Counted from the first letter of the stretch, positions 49,177 to 61,462 are shown. The stretch is 64,000 nucleotides of DNA from Candolleomyces eurysporus (GCA_027579435.1 JANBPK010000852.1:62001-126000); one strand, 5' to 3'. Notes: generated by a model not told the origin, from the letters alone. Translations and numbers: made by a program.

Positions 49177-51874
49177 TTACTGAGCTCTTGATGGTACCGA
49201 GTTGTCGCTGATAGCCGACCCCTCTTCCTCTAGGTCGCCACTACGGTGGGCGCCCAAAATCTCCCTCTCCAAATCCCTGTCTTGCGGCAAACGGACAAAA
49301 GACATCAGAATGAGTGAGATGGTTACGCAAGTGATTCCCGCTACGAAGATTGCACGAGGGTACGTGGAAACGGTCCTGATGAAGACGAAGCCGTACCCAG
49401 CCGGTCCTAAGATCTGGGCACTGTTCGAGAGTTTAAAGAATGCATGAGCATCTAGAAATCAATTCCTTTGAACGTAAAGTCAACGTACCTCAAAGCTTGG
49501 ACTACACTGAGCGCTCCGAAAAGTCGGCCAGTCTCAGTCCCGCCCCGTCTAGCATATAGAGCCATAAGCAAGGTCTGCACTGCGGGACTATATCCAATTC
49601 CCATCGCTCCCAATACACCAAAGAGTCCAAAAGCCCGCTGGGAAGCGAAAAGCACCATGATTCCATAGGCCATAATGTCGATAACCAGAGACAACCTCGC
49701 CACACCGAGCTCGAATCGAGGCGAATGCAGTTCCTTCTTGATCATCTTCACCCGACGCGGCGGATTCGGAGATACGTCCTCATTTGGCTCGGACTCCAGT
49801 AATGGTTCTTCTTCTTCTGGTGCACCCGACCGCGAGCTCGAAGGGGCCGGCAGTTCTATGATCAAAGGCTTCGGCTTAAAGAGCTTGATGGCGACTGCGG
49901 AGGTTGAGAGAGATCAGAGCGGTGAGGTACAGTCTGATGATATTCGCCGACATACGAGGAAGAACAATGGTCAACCAGATGGCTCGTCCGGCGCCTACGA
50001 CGCTTAACCAATACCCAAGCTGCATTCCATCAGCAAAAGAGGTCAAGTGAACACTCGGATCTAGCGTACCGTTTCAGAATTCCAGTCGAACGTTGCATTC
50101 GCGAACTGGAAGATGTACGGGAATGATGCCTACACGTTCGAGCGTGAATAACGGTCGATCAAACCGCAAGCGACGGGTCAAACTCACCATAATCGAGATA
50201 GTAAACCCGTAGGCCACGGCTATGAGCGACAAGTTCCAGTCCCTCTCCTTCCGCTTCAACGGGTTCCTGCCCTTGTCGACAAGCTCTGGCATAAAGACGC
50301 TGAGCGGGCTCAAAAATTTGAAGAGTCGCTTAGCCCTGGCAACGACCGCAGCGCCACCACTAGTAGACTGTATTTCCTCTGCACCTGCTCGAAGCTCTCC
50401 TTCATACTTCAGTTGGGATGCCTTCATCCTGCGCTTAGACAGAGGCTCTGGAAGACCGAAGAAAATGAGGACCGCATAAATGGAATGAACGATGGCAGTG
50501 AGGTAGAACACTGAGATAGTCTTTCCGGTATTTCGAATGAGCAGACTGCCCAAAACCGGACCGAACGTCATGCCGGTGAAGAGTAATCCGAGATTCAGAG
50601 AAAGGAATCTCGCCCTTTGTTAAAAGAATTGTAAAGCGGTTAGAATTTTTAAAATTTGCCCATCGACCTTCGCACATACCTAGTTGCATCCGTCGAAGTC
50701 TCTGCGATATACGCATGCTGAGCAGCAACCGCCGTCGAGAAGCCTGCAAGAGATTTAGAGACAAACCTTTCAAATAAACGAAGGAACCTACCACCGAGCA
50801 AACCCTCCAAGAGCGCCCCAACCATCAGGAACCAATAGTTTCCAGGGAGCGATTCAGAGAAGTGATAGACATTGATAAAGTTAAAGTCCGACACTAGCAG
50901 GCCGACCAACGAAACCGCTAGGATTGTCGCTCGTCCATGTCGATCACTCCACTGCAAAGAACAATGCCATTCAGCTCCATTGCTTCAGAAGTCTACAGAC
51001 AGACAGACTTACGGCACCCCACCAGCCAGTGGTAATGAGCGACAAAACACCCATAGTCGTTTCAATCACTGAAGTAAACAAAAGTCAATATCGAATCGAA
51101 GAACATCGCGATAACAGGGTCCCGGTCATACGTGATGTCATACACCACATATGGGGGATCATGAATTGATATTCACCTGCAGAGAGACGAGCTACAGCTG
51201 CCAGAACTGTCGGGTCCGCAGCACATGGGGATTTCGGTTTTTTACCGATGGCGCGTTCAGCGAGAACAACCAATCTCGGGTACTCCGTGCCCCCAAGCGA
51301 AGTGTTGTTAGATCGGATGATTGGCGCCCACGGGAAGTACAGATCCGACTCGACGGTACCAGCAATTTCGGCTCGAGGAGCAACTACCTTCGAGAAGGCA
51401 TCATGAATCTGGCTATCATGATATATGTCGGGTTTGTGCACTCGACACGCAAGGAGGGTGTATATCTCGACTTTGGGTGCGAGTGTCGCTGATTTGACTA
51501 TAGCGGAGAACGGGACAGCGCACAAGAGCCTGAGTTCGAACGATTTAAGCAACCTCCTTCGGTGCGATAGCAATGAAGGGTGCCACGTACCACCAGGGTG
51601 ACGGTCTCCTCCACCACGGAAGCGCCTTCCTCCTCGCTATCTCGTCTTCCTCCTCCACTATCTCCTCCGCAGCGCTACCGGCAACACCGGATGCATTGTG
51701 ATGGCTGTGAGTGCCGACGAACTCCTCCAAATACTCTGCAGTCTCCTCCCCGACAGCCCCACCGGGCAAAATCAAGGATTCCGAAGGCGCACTGTACGAT
51801 GTGCCCGTGTCCGCTCTCGAAAGATGGTCTGCCGGTCTTCCACCGGCGTTATCACGAGGCTTGCTGCTCGACAT
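49177..51874 (-). CDS. Major facilitator superfamily transporter 1
   Basis: Twelve-helix type carrier of the drug-transporter style. The ATG at 51874 opens MSSSKPRDNAGGRPADHLSR, an acidic cytosolic start, then LPWWRRPSPWW. A 61-nt intron inside the second Trp codon joins to LLCAVPFSAIVKSATLAPKV. Later: SLITTGWWGAWSDRHGRATI (loop 2-3 D-R-x-G-R motif), NYWFLMVGALLEGLLGGFST, RARFLSLNLGLLFTGMTFGP, VFYLTAIVHSIYAVLIFFGL, a cytosolic loop (PLSKRRMKASQLKYEGELRA), DWNLSLIAVAYGFTISIM, and C-terminal helices. Without the intron the frame would stop at KEVA, so the splice is needed. Substrate unknown. Tandem paralogue at 52355-54611. Confidence 0.85.
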
Positions 51875-52354
51875 TCGACTTGATTCAACGGGATATCAGC
51901 CTGCGGGTCGACGGTCTGCCCACGAAAGACCAGGAGGGAANGGGGGGACGCCTTGTGGCGGAATGTGATGAGAGGAAGGTGGGTCAACCTCTCCACGACT
52001 GGTGGCGAAGAACTGGTTTATAATACAAGCTCGTAATAGAGTTGTGACAACGCCCCTGGTTGGTGATGCCGTCCACGCAAGCCATCGCTTCTGACATGCG
52101 ATTATCAGATAAGATCTCCCAGGCTGCCATTTGACTGGTTGGCCAATAGGAAGGCAGGACGCAATTGGAGAAATAGACGTTTAAGAGTTCAAAATAACGT
52201 CCAATGTTCAACGTTCAGTATTTAGTAACAACGATCCCAGTATCTAGGTGTTGAGTGTATCGAAAGAAAGGTAGACGACTAGTAGATTGATGAAGCATAA
52301 TACTCTAGATGAAAACTAAATTACAACTAGTAAGTGTCAATTGTCTGAGGTACT
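51875..52354 (-). other. Intergenic region between the MFS genes
   Basis: 480 bp: promoter of MFS1 and 3'UTR of MFS2. One n at 51941 by a G-run. No gene or repeat seen. Confidence 0.55.
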
Positions 52355-54611
52355 CTATAGCAGAGGAGGTCCAAGGTCACCAGCACCACGAGGAGCGACT
52401 CGGTTAGCTTCCGAAGAGTCACCATCCGCCTCAGAATCCGACAAAGGCGACGGTGATGGCACGCCAGAGTGTTTCGCAATGACTTCATCATGGGAAGGCA
52501 TCCGAACGAACCAGAGAATTAACGCAGAACTCAATATGGCAGTTAGGGACGTCGCGAAAATAGACAAGGGGAATACGGTCACAGTGGCGACATAAATGAA
52601 GCCGTAGAGCATCGGGGATACGATTTGAGCGCTGCAGGTAATAGAAGAGGATCAGACGTTTAAGCTCTGAAGTTGTAAAGGGAACGGAGACGAACCATAA
52701 TGTCTGAATGACACCAAGCGCTCCAAAGACTTTCCCAATCTCCTGTCCACCATCCTGGATGTATAGCGAAAGGATGACACTCTGTACAGCTGGAGGGAAC
52801 CCAGCACCACAGGTACTCATCAACCCCAGTATATAAAGGGTCAAAGGAGTAGGGAACACCAGCATTGCAACGTATGATGTAGCCTCTATCAAAATGGATA
52901 TGCGGGCAAGTCGAAGATCGAACGTGGGCGACTCTAGTTTCTGTTTTACTGTCTTGAATCCACTGGGTTCCGTATCTGAGGGTACTTGTATTTCGATCTC
53001 AACTGTGGGAGGTCTAAATATCTTGATGATGACTGAAAATCAAGCCGCGTTGAGTGCACAGAAGGATGAGTGATTCAAATACCAGCTTACGAGGGAGGAT
53101 AGCAGTCAGATAAAGCCCACGGGCAGCAGAAGATAAGCTCAGCCAATATCCATTCTAAGGGAAATGCCTTCAGTACTATGGAAAATCGTAGCTATCGTGG
53201 TCACACACCTCTTTTGCCGTCCAGCCAAAGGTAGCAGCAGCATACTGGAACTTGAAAGGAACGTCGCCCTGCAAGGAAAAACATGTCAAACCCAATTCTT
53301 ACGAAGATTGGACTGGGAAAGGCTTACAGAAATGATGAACAAGGTTCCAAAACTGATAGCAGCTAAGAGTAGGCTCCAATCCCGCTTCGGCTTCCTCAAC
53401 GGATCAAGATGCCCATTGACAGTAGGTTTGAGGGCCGTCAAGGGACGGAATACAGAAAACAATGGGTTCAGAACATACGAGAACCATCCTTGATTCTGTG
53501 AGTTCTGCCGCGCCTCTTCGTGATGCAACTTCCAATTATCTCGAGCTTGGTGCTGCTTTTCTTCCGATAACGGTTCCACCATAATAAACCGGGTGTAGAG
53601 GATGAAGATGGCTTGTAAGACAACTGCAATATAGAAAACCGAGATGACCCTCCCAGTGTGGCGCGTTGCAAAGTCTCCGATAATGGGTCCGCATGAGTAT
53701 CCAGCGAATAAAAGGCCGAAGTTTATCGCCAATGTCCTAGATCTTGACTGGGCCTCAGTAAGATAACCCTTTGGACGTAGAATGAGAGTATTTACCTGCT
53801 GCTTTCTGGAGTCGTATCCCCGACGTACGAATTGAAAGCCACAGTCGATGCAGGGAAACCTCCAAAGCTGCCTTCGATAAGAGGACCGAGGAGTATCCAC
53901 CAATATCCTCCAGGCAACGATGTCCAGAACTTGCTGACCAAAATATACACGACATTGGCGCAGAGCATGCCAAATGTTGATACAAAGAATAAGGTCCTTC
54001 TCCCAGTCCTGTCTGATAGCTTTACAAGAGTCAGAAACTTTCATCGTCTGCCTATCACTGCAACCAACTTACTGATGCCCACCATCCCGTCGTCAAACAG
54101 CTCAGAATACCAAGCGTCGTGACTTCAGCTAGAATAACCAACACATCCGATCGATTCATTAGCCCGAGAAAGGTGTATCAAAAGATCAAGCATGACTGAC
54201 CAGCAGAGAGCTTCGCAACTATTCGTCTAACTTCCGGGTCCGTCGCACATATCTGAGGAAGCGCGCCTGCAGCAACGTAGCGCATGGCCGGGCCCATAAT
54301 CGAAAGAAGTCCACCGGTCAAGTGCTCTTCAAACACTTCGGGCTTGTGCGCTATGCAAGCTAGGGCTGTGTATACTTCAATCTTGGGTGCCACGACGATT
54401 GCGACGGTGGAGCTGAGGAGTGGGAGGGCCGTTAGCGCCCTGTTGAACGAGTCGAGTGTGAGCAACAGTACGACGAATGCGAGCGGATGATAGGTACGCA
54501 CCACCAAGGTGATTGTCTCTTCCACCATGAAAGGCTGTCTTGTCGGTCATTCGTTGTGGCATCCGTACCCCTGCTGACCAGGGGTTCGGTTTCCATGGAC
54601 GCTCGGGTCAT
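52355..54611 (-). CDS. Major facilitator superfamily transporter 2
   Basis: Paralogue of the previous transporter. Start uncertain (ATGs at 54647, 54611 and 54596 are in frame; METEPLVSRGTDATTNDRQD follows). LSWWKRQSPWW ends exon 1; a 62-nt intron at the same place and phase as in MFS1 leads to ALTALPLLSSTVAIVVAPKI. Then KLSDRTGRRTLFFVSTFGML (loop 2-3 motif), GGYWWILLGPLIEGSFGGFP, RTLAINFGLLFAGYSCGPII, VFYIAVVLQAIFILYTRFIM, VEPLSEEKQHQARDNWKLHH, DWSLLLAAISFGTLFIIS, and QSVILSLYIQDGGQEIGKVF near the end, with a Ser/Asp-rich tail ending GAGDLGPPLL. Substrate unknown. Confidence 0.83.
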
Positions 54612-55084
54612 TGGGCCCCAAGGTCTATGGATTCCTAACCAGTCCAATACAATGTGAGTTTGGAAGACACAAGTATAAGAAAAAGAATGAATCTAATACG
54701 AACCGAGTGGAGGTAGGAGTCCGGGAATGAAAGATAGGACCAACCGGCGTAATGTCTACATGGCGCAATACGTATGCAGCTCGGACCAATTTAGGCGACA
54801 GGCTGAAGTTCTTGGCCAAATTTCATCTTATTTTTGCGGTCGGGTTCCCTGGGAGGCCCACAAGGCTGGGTGCCTTCCACGCAGTAGAGGAAGCTGCGAG
54901 ACTGGAGTGCATTGTGCCGGCATCACTGGGAATCACTGAGCAGATGCTTTGCGGCCCTGCGGGGTTGCTGCGTAGCAGCTTACAGGGGAGGGGATCTAAT
55001 CTTATCTTATCTATATATAGCCGCCTTCGTCTCAGTGTTCTCTGGAAGGGCTTCTTAACCCGCTACCATAACCGCAAGTACCCA
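54612..55084. promoter_or_regulatory. Divergent promoter region MFS2 / GMF
   Basis: About 470 bp between divergent starts. Contains two TTATC (GATA-type) sites at 55001-55010 and a TATATATAG box at 55012-55020, about 65-75 nt before the GMF ATG. The assignment is by motif only. Confidence 0.5.
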
Positions 55085-55718
55085 ATGGTGAGCTATACCC
55101 CCACAAAACAAGGAGCAATCTTCCTTCTAATGCTACCCTCACGAATATTGGCAGTCTGCAACAGTCGATATTCCCCAATCCATCAAAGATTCCCTCCGAA
55201 AGTTCAGATTCGCTCGACGCAATGAAGGAAGCGCAGCCCTAGTCATAAAGATCAACAAAGCAAAGCTCATCATGGAGGAAGTGGAGCAATTCGATAGCAT
55301 CAGTATCGAGGAGCTGGCTGAAGGTGCTTAGCATGAACCCTCTCCTCACCTTCGAGACCCTCACCATCTAAATCTGGAATACCCTCGTCGGATATGGATA
55401 CCACAGAGCTCCCGGAGAATTCACCCCGCTACGTCGTGCTCTCATACGAACTGGAACACAAGGACGGCAGGAAATCGTTTCCTCTAGTATTGATCAACTG
55501 GGCGCCTGTCTCGAGCGAAATTGGGCTGCTCACCTTGCACGCCAGCGCTCTCCTGAACTTCCAGAACACGGTGTGTAGTACCCTTCTTTTCGTGTACTTC
55601 CCTTCCTTTGTTGAGCATATATGGATGTCTGTAGGCCGATGTGAGCAAGGTCATAGAAGTCAGAGACGGACCGGAAGGCCTCACCAAGGAAGTCATCGAC
55701 ACCAAACTGTTGCACTAG
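55085..55718 (+). CDS. Glia maturation factor (GMF, ADF-homology family)
   Basis: Small ADF-homology protein that debranches actin by acting on Arp2/3. Exon 1 codes only the ATG (55085-55087); a 67-nt intron (GTGAGC to GGCAG) leads at 55155 to SATVDIPQSIKDSLRKFRFA, RRNEGSAALVIKINKAKLIM, EEVEQFDSISIEELAE, then a second intron to ELPENSPRYVVLSYELEHKD, GRKSFPLVLINWAPVSSEIG, LLTLHASALLNFQNT, and after a third intron ADVSKVIEVRDGPEGLTKEV, IDTKLLH. About 140 residues, full family length. No other in-frame ATG precedes SATVDIP. Confidence 0.92.
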
Positions 55719-56060
55719 TACTCATGAACACCGGAAGATGGGAAGGAGTAATGATCTCTAGGGTTCTGAAGATAGCATTATGATGTACAATATACTATAC
55801 GTTTGTTGGAAATTCAACAACAACGACAGCGGACTCTTTTCGAAGGACCTAGGCATCTAGGCCTGTGCAGCCTATTCATAGCTATCAACGTTATTTAAAC
55901 TAGTACATTCACCGCGCATCCCAAACACCACCAAGATAAGTATAGTGTCCATTCGATGATGCGATGCCAGAATAAAAGACATGAGCGTGCGTATACGTAG
56001 CCATGCAATAAAAAAAAANAGGTATGCTAAGCTTTGAATCCNAAAAAAAATCAAACTAAA
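55719..56060 (+). other. Intergenic region GMF / peroxidase (convergent)
   Basis: 342 bp of 3'UTRs. An A-rich stretch with n bases (about 56012-56052) is unresolved. No gene seen. Confidence 0.55.
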
Positions 56061-58178
56061 CTATAGAGGATATAAAGTAGCCAAAACAACAGCAGAAACC
56101 GAAACCACCACGGACAAGGCCCAGCCTTCTCTGCTCCTCCACGAAAACGCACCAGCCGTCGAACGCACATCCGTACTCACAGTCCCAGGTGCCACATACG
56201 GTGTATTATCCAGCAAAGCAGCGGACATCAACGCCTGTGTGTACGTCTGGTCGCCGACGACAGCATGAGCATCAATGAGCAAGTTCAAGCCGGACGACTC
56301 AAAGGTGCCAGTGTAGAACTTGTAACCCCCAACAGCCGGCATACTCGAATTCAACGTAAACTCCGAGGTACCGCTGACAGCGTACTTGAAGTTGCGCACG
56401 GCGCTGTCGAATCCGTCGATATAGACTCTCGANGGGGGACAACTCGTTGCGGACAGCCAGAACGAGGTTGTATGATCGGAAGAACGCTTCGCCGTCTCGG
56501 TTGGTATAGACCTTGGTATACGATCCGTTCGAGATGTTATCCACGTTGCTCAGCATTGGCGCGAAGAAAATCTGGTCTTGGTCCACGACGTAGTTGGCTC
56601 CGCCGTTGTTGTACACTTTGGGGGTGGACCCGTCCTTCTCGTCGACCTCGAACCAGAATCGGGCGATGGATTGTGAGGCGTCGATGGGTACGATGAAGTT
56701 GTAGTTCATGAAGAAGTATCCGAGTTTGAGGGTCACGGGTGAGACGTTGGGGTCGTCTTGGACTTTCTTGACTGGGACGGAGGACCGTGTAACGCCTCTG
56801 CAGTCCCTGTTATCGCCGGACTTATCGCACCAGAACATGGTAACGGTTCGGTCATTGTTCAGGGTGCCGTTGATAGGTTCTGTAAGCTAAAAAAAAGTAG
56901 AGCGGGCAAGGTAAGCTGGGCAGTGGGAGCTAAGAACGCCAAGACACGTACCCTCAAGTTGGTCTTGAACACAAGCTTCTCTTTCTCGATAGCAAGCTGG
57001 GCATAGGTAACCTTCTCAGGCAGCAGAGTGATCTCGTCGGTCAACGTAACACCTCTTGGAACCGTCTCAAGCATTCGTTTCAGGATGTCGCGGCATTCGT
57101 TTTGGAAGGTTTGTGTGTCCGCCAAGCTTCGCATCGTGCTGTTACCGTCACTTTCAAAGACGCGGAGATCCGACACCATTGTCTTGTTTTCAGCCACGAC
57201 AAGAACGTTTTGCGTTGAACCATCAAGGTATTCGGTGACACTGCCCAATTGGTAAGCACGGGGAGAGAGTGGACCAAAAATAAAGGGGAGGTACATACAC
57301 TTTGTTGTCAAAGTCCATGGTGGTGTCGAAATTCTGTATGACAGGCACAGCTGGCGATGCAGGGTTGGGAGGGACAAGCTGGGGGAAAGCATCACTTCGA
57401 ACACCACCCATAGTATGACCGCACGCGACGAGTTTGATCATATCTGCCTGATTGAAGCCCTGCTTCCTGAAGCTCTCGGTCAGCGAGGCAATGTCGTGCT
57501 GTGGCTCTGGTGTGCCCCCAGCTCCAGCGACAAAGGTATCCACTCGTCCACCCTTGAAGGGAATAATAGGTCCTCCGCAGGTGGCTACGGCATGGATGGC
57601 CCCAATAGCAATGACGTCGGCTCCTGAGGACGGTAAATAATAATATTAGAAAAATATGTCGCGAGGAATATGGAATTTATTTTTGGAAGACGCACTGGAT
57701 ATCACTTTGTTCGGGAACAGCTCAAAGTCGGATGAGGTCTGGTTGAGACCTAGACCGAAGTTCTACACGCACAAGGGATCACTGAGCCGTCCCGTCCCCA
57801 AGGGAAGCTGTGGTCAACGTACCTCTGGCCTGTCCAGCTCATAGACAAGAGACCCATCCATACCACCCGTTCCGTCTTCTATGTTGTGTGTTGCCATATC
57901 GTGGAAAGCCTAGGAAGCTGGTAACTATCACCCGGGCCAACGTTGACCGACGAAGTCGTACTCACGAATCGAAGCCATTCTGCGCCAACGGAGGCCAGTG
58001 TAACCACCCGTTTTCGACAGGGGTGTACGAGGAAAGATAAACTGGAGCCGTCTGGTCGTCGACCTTCATACAAGAGACCTTCGAGAGCGTCATATTGGGG
58101 CGACGGCCAGGTATACGAAAGGCCGAGCTGGGAGAAGGAGGAGAGAAGGAGTAAGCCTATTGGTAGTGGTTGGCGCAT
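56061..58178 (-). CDS. Secreted heme peroxidase with long C-terminal extension and probable GPI anchor
   Basis: Plant/fungal/bacterial heme-peroxidase superfamily. The ATG at 58178 opens a signal peptide (MRQPLPIGLLLLSSFSQLGL). Peroxidase core: EWLR|FAFHDMATHN (distal Arg and His; intron after the Phe codon), GGMDGSLVYELDRPENFG, ADVIAIGAIHAVATCGGPII, PFKGGRVD, MIKLVACGHTMGGVRSD (proximal His). The second half (about 300 residues; for example VTMFWCDKSGDNRD, ARFWFEVDEKDGS, NNGGANYVVDQDQIFFAPML) is not a peroxidase part and looks like a beta-rich extracellular domain; several N-x-S/T sites occur. The end WALSVVVSVSAVVLATLYPL is a hydrophobic tail that fits a GPI signal. The n at 56433 by a C-run adds a base; dropping it restores SPSRVYIDGFDSAV. 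Confidence 0.85.
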
Positions 58179-58409
58179 AATTGGGCGTGAGTTTGTTTTG
58201 AAAGGAATGTGGGCTAGTCGCCTTGGACTAGATTATGAAGTCGCCCAGGAGTGCAGGAAAGAAACAAGATGAAAGTGTGAGGAACTGAATCTGGATGCCT
58301 CTGATTGGGCTCCATGCCGGCCACAGCCTCCGGTCAAATTCCCACATGGTGATCATTTACATGTGCCAAGTTTAGTACAGACGGTGCGACTCTCGGACAA
58401 CTACAGTTA

Positions 58410-59814
58410 CTACTCGGAATCCATGTCAGAGTCCGAAAGGACATCTACCATCCTCCATGTTCGTTTCAACCTGTCTCCAAACATATCCTCTGGCCTCTCC
58501 AAGCCATACTCCGGACCCTCGTGTTCCGACCATCCAGCAATGGCACCTTCCTCGTCAACTTCGACAACCTGGATATCCTGGCCAGCCGCTTTACGATTTT
58601 CGACCAACCTCTCAATGGACGACTTCTGCTTCTCCGTCATGTTATGGGGAGGCACATTTTGACGCGTCGCTACTACCACAATCTTCTCCAGCTCTGTCCA
58701 TACATTCTTCTCCAGGACTGTGTCGAAAATCGTTGCGCAACCACCGCGGATGGAAGGTACGAACCTAAAAAACTTCACCTCCGGAGCTGCCTGGAAGAAC
58801 TCGACAGGAGCTGATGTCGAACAGCCGACATAGAGCAATGAAAGGGAAGAGAGCTCCGGGAATTTATCCTTGGAATTGAACACTGCCTTGGCGAGCTGCT
58901 CCAGCTCCGAAATATCACTGACGGCAAGGCTCTCTAGCTTCGGCGCCTGCTTGATAGCTTTGAGAAAGGTAGGAGTGATGTGATGTTCGTCATCCTCGTT
59001 ATACACGCGCACGGTCAACGATTTTAGGTTCGGAACTTGCAGTGGCGGATACGGCATGCGATAACTTGGAAGGTCGAATTCAACATCAATGAGAATGAGG
59101 TGCTGAAGATTGGACGCGGCTTTGATGATTTCGGTGAACCCAGTCCACGCGGGGAGGAATGGTTTGGTGACATAGCGAATATCAAGGACTGCCAAGCTAG
59201 AAGCTCGGATGTTCGCCCAGACCACTGGTGTCTTCCAAAACCTGGCCTCGCTCAGCTCGGAAACGCGCAGTCCCCTAACGTCAAAGACGTGCGCGAGGCA
59301 GGTGAAGTATTTGTCTTTCAAAGCTTTCTCGCTGTGCTGTATCAACACGAGCTTCGTCAAGTTGATCGTCCAGCTCCTCGAGCAGAACAACGCATAAACC
59401 AGAAGCGCCATCCTCTTGTGGGAGGTCTCCTCGACGGTGACTTGGCTCCAGTTGATCAGCGATTTATTGAGGGTATCGGAGAACTTTACGAGCTTCTTCT
59501 CGCCCATTTTCTTGCGCTGGGAAGAGAGGTATACCGAGAGCGGCTGCCTGCCTGCTCGCTCGATAAACGCTAATCCCATGTCAAATCGCGTGAACCCTAG
59601 GAAAACGTTGCTCCAGAGCGAGGGCTGCGCGAGTGCCACACGTCGCCACTCGTGGCAGACCTGGGAGATGGGAACGATGATTGGGTTCGGCTCGACCTGG
59701 GCGTCGAGTTCTTGCTGGCAGCGCCTGAAGAACTTGAAAAGAAGATCGTCTGGCCAGCTAGCGATCCCAGTAAGCTTGGCCTTCGTCTCATTANGGGGGA
59801 GGAGGATCGCTCAT
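58410..59814 (-). CDS. F-box/LRR-like protein, intronless
   Basis: Single exon of about 467 residues. The ATG at 59814 gives MSDPPPPNETKAKLTGIASW once the n at 59794 (next to a C-run) is dropped; keeping it gives an early TAA. PDDLLFKFFRRCQQEL to ISQVCHEWRRVALAQPSLWS is the degenerate F-box typical of agaricomycetes. Leucine-rich segments follow (LAVLDIRYVTKPFLPAWTGF, NLQHLILIDVEFDLPSY, LKSLTVRVYNEDDEHHITPT, KLESLAVSDISELEQLAKAV, LSSLSLLYVGC). The acidic tail ends VLSDSDMDSE. Likely an SCF adaptor; targets unknown. It belongs to a different subfamily from the two F-box genes at 40-46 kb. Confidence 0.85.
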
Positions 59815-60050
59815 GGTGGTTATTGGGAGAGATGGGCACTGCCAAAATGAGTGGCTAAAGAAGTGGCTGCCACTTGTATTTGGATTTGCTTGTCCTGCCC
59901 AATTAATTGAGTAAAACGCGCCTTTTTACGTGCATAGGGGCAATTCACGCGTTGTTTGTCTTTATTTGGCCGCAAATATGACCCATTCCGCTCACAGCAA
60001 TCTCAGTGCTCCAAGTGTCTTATTTTATCCAGCAACAACCAAATTACTCC

Positions 60051-61285
60051 ATGGTGCGCAAACCAGACGGACGCAGAATATCACAGAAATCTAACGTCAA
60101 TATCTCGACTCTCTTCTTAGTATGCCGATATCGAGGCATTGGTGCTCTCGGGCGAACTATTTAATGGACCATCCCGTTCTTCATCACCCAAACGGTCGCC
60201 ATCGCCGGACCGCGCAGATCCAGGATGGCATGATGAAGAGTACAAGCTTGCGATGGAGGAACAGCGACGGCGCGATCAGGCCCTGGACTATGACTCCGAC
60301 GATGCACGACGAGACGCCATAAAGGCACAGAGGAAGAAGGAGAGCCAGCCTGAATCTATCGGTATGGGCCCCGGAAGGACTGGTGTGAAAGGTGTGATTC
60401 GAGATAGGAACGAAGCAATGGAGTTGGAACGAGAGAAGAAGGCAAAGGAGATGGAGAGTCTGAGGCAGAAGATGGAGAAGAACAATCTAGGCGGGAAGAC
60501 CTATCTGGAGGAGGAAAGGGAAAAGGCTGCTCGGGGAGAGAAGGCTGACGAACTTGTGGAGCGGGAACAAGATAAATTCAAAGAGGAGCCAAAACGAGAT
60601 CCTCTAGGAAGGAAAAGGGAAGGAAGGTTTGGGCATCTACGTGAGGTTGGGCTTCAAGGTTTTCTGAATGCTGTTGAGAAGGAAGAACGCGGAGTTTGGG
60701 TGGTTGTTCATCTTTTTGACCCGGTGAGTAGGCAACCATCTTGTTTGAATTGAGTACAGGTCTAACGGTTCCTCAGTCCTTAGAACGATGTTATGTCCTC
60801 GATGAGACCCTCGCCCGTTTAGCGAGGCTTTACCCTGAAACCAAATTCCTGCGGGCCCGAGCAGCTGCACTTGGCTTTACGTCCGGAGGTGCAGCACTAG
60901 CACCGAAACCTCGTCCAGCTCCCAGGAAGACGAAGCCACAATCCGAAAAGGACGAAGATGATCCTTACGGTTCTGATTCTGATTCCAAGGAGGAAGAGGA
61001 CATCATCGACGAAGATGACATTGACCTTGATATGCTCCCAACACTGCTCGTGTATCGAGATGGGGAACTCGTCTTCAACTGGGTGAGGGTAGATTGGGAG
61101 GCTGGAACTGCTGGTGTCGAAGAATTGCTCGATAAGTTGGTATCCGAATTTGATCGTTTCTGAAAGAGGCTGACCCTTTCTGCAGGAACCGTATACTACC
61201 CCAGAAAGGTCACCACTACAATCTTGGTCTACCGAGCGATGATGAAGAAGACTTCGATCTACTTGTGAGCGACGAAGATATTTAG
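60051..61285 (+). CDS. Phosducin-like protein (thioredoxin-fold chaperone cofactor)
   Basis: The family assists CCT folding of G-beta and cytoskeletal proteins. The ATG at 60051 is the only codon of exon 1; a 67-nt intron (GTGCGC to TTCTTAG, with CTAAC branch site near 60091) leads to YADIEALVLSGELFNGPSRS. Then a charged helical region (EYKLAMEEQRRRDQALDYDS, GRTGVKGVIRDRNEAMELER), FGHLREVGLQGFLNAVEKEE, GVWVVVHLFDP, an intron, LERCYVLDETLARLARLYPE, TKFLRARAAALGF, an acidic insert, and LPTLLVYRDGELVFNWVRVD. A last 50-nt intron at 61136 (GTTGGT) gives NRILPQKGHHYNLGLPSDDE and an acidic end; read through, the protein would stop at 61163. Confidence 0.83.
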
Positions 61286-61462
61286 TTCACGACCATATAG
61301 ATTCCAGACTTCATTTATATCTATGCTGTATAACTGATTGTAATATTATCACTGCATCATCCATCGTACTGGCAGGTGAGATGTCCCCCTGAACCGCTCA
61401 AGGATGTGAAAGCTAAGCTGTGGTTTCTTTTTGACTTGCAGCCTGTCCCCGGGCCGTTGTTC

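Noticed and set aside
51545..51610. Apparent frameshift near the start of MFS1 (and at the same place in MFS2)
   Set aside because: A GT-AG intron of 61-62 nt within the Trp codon restores the frame in both genes.
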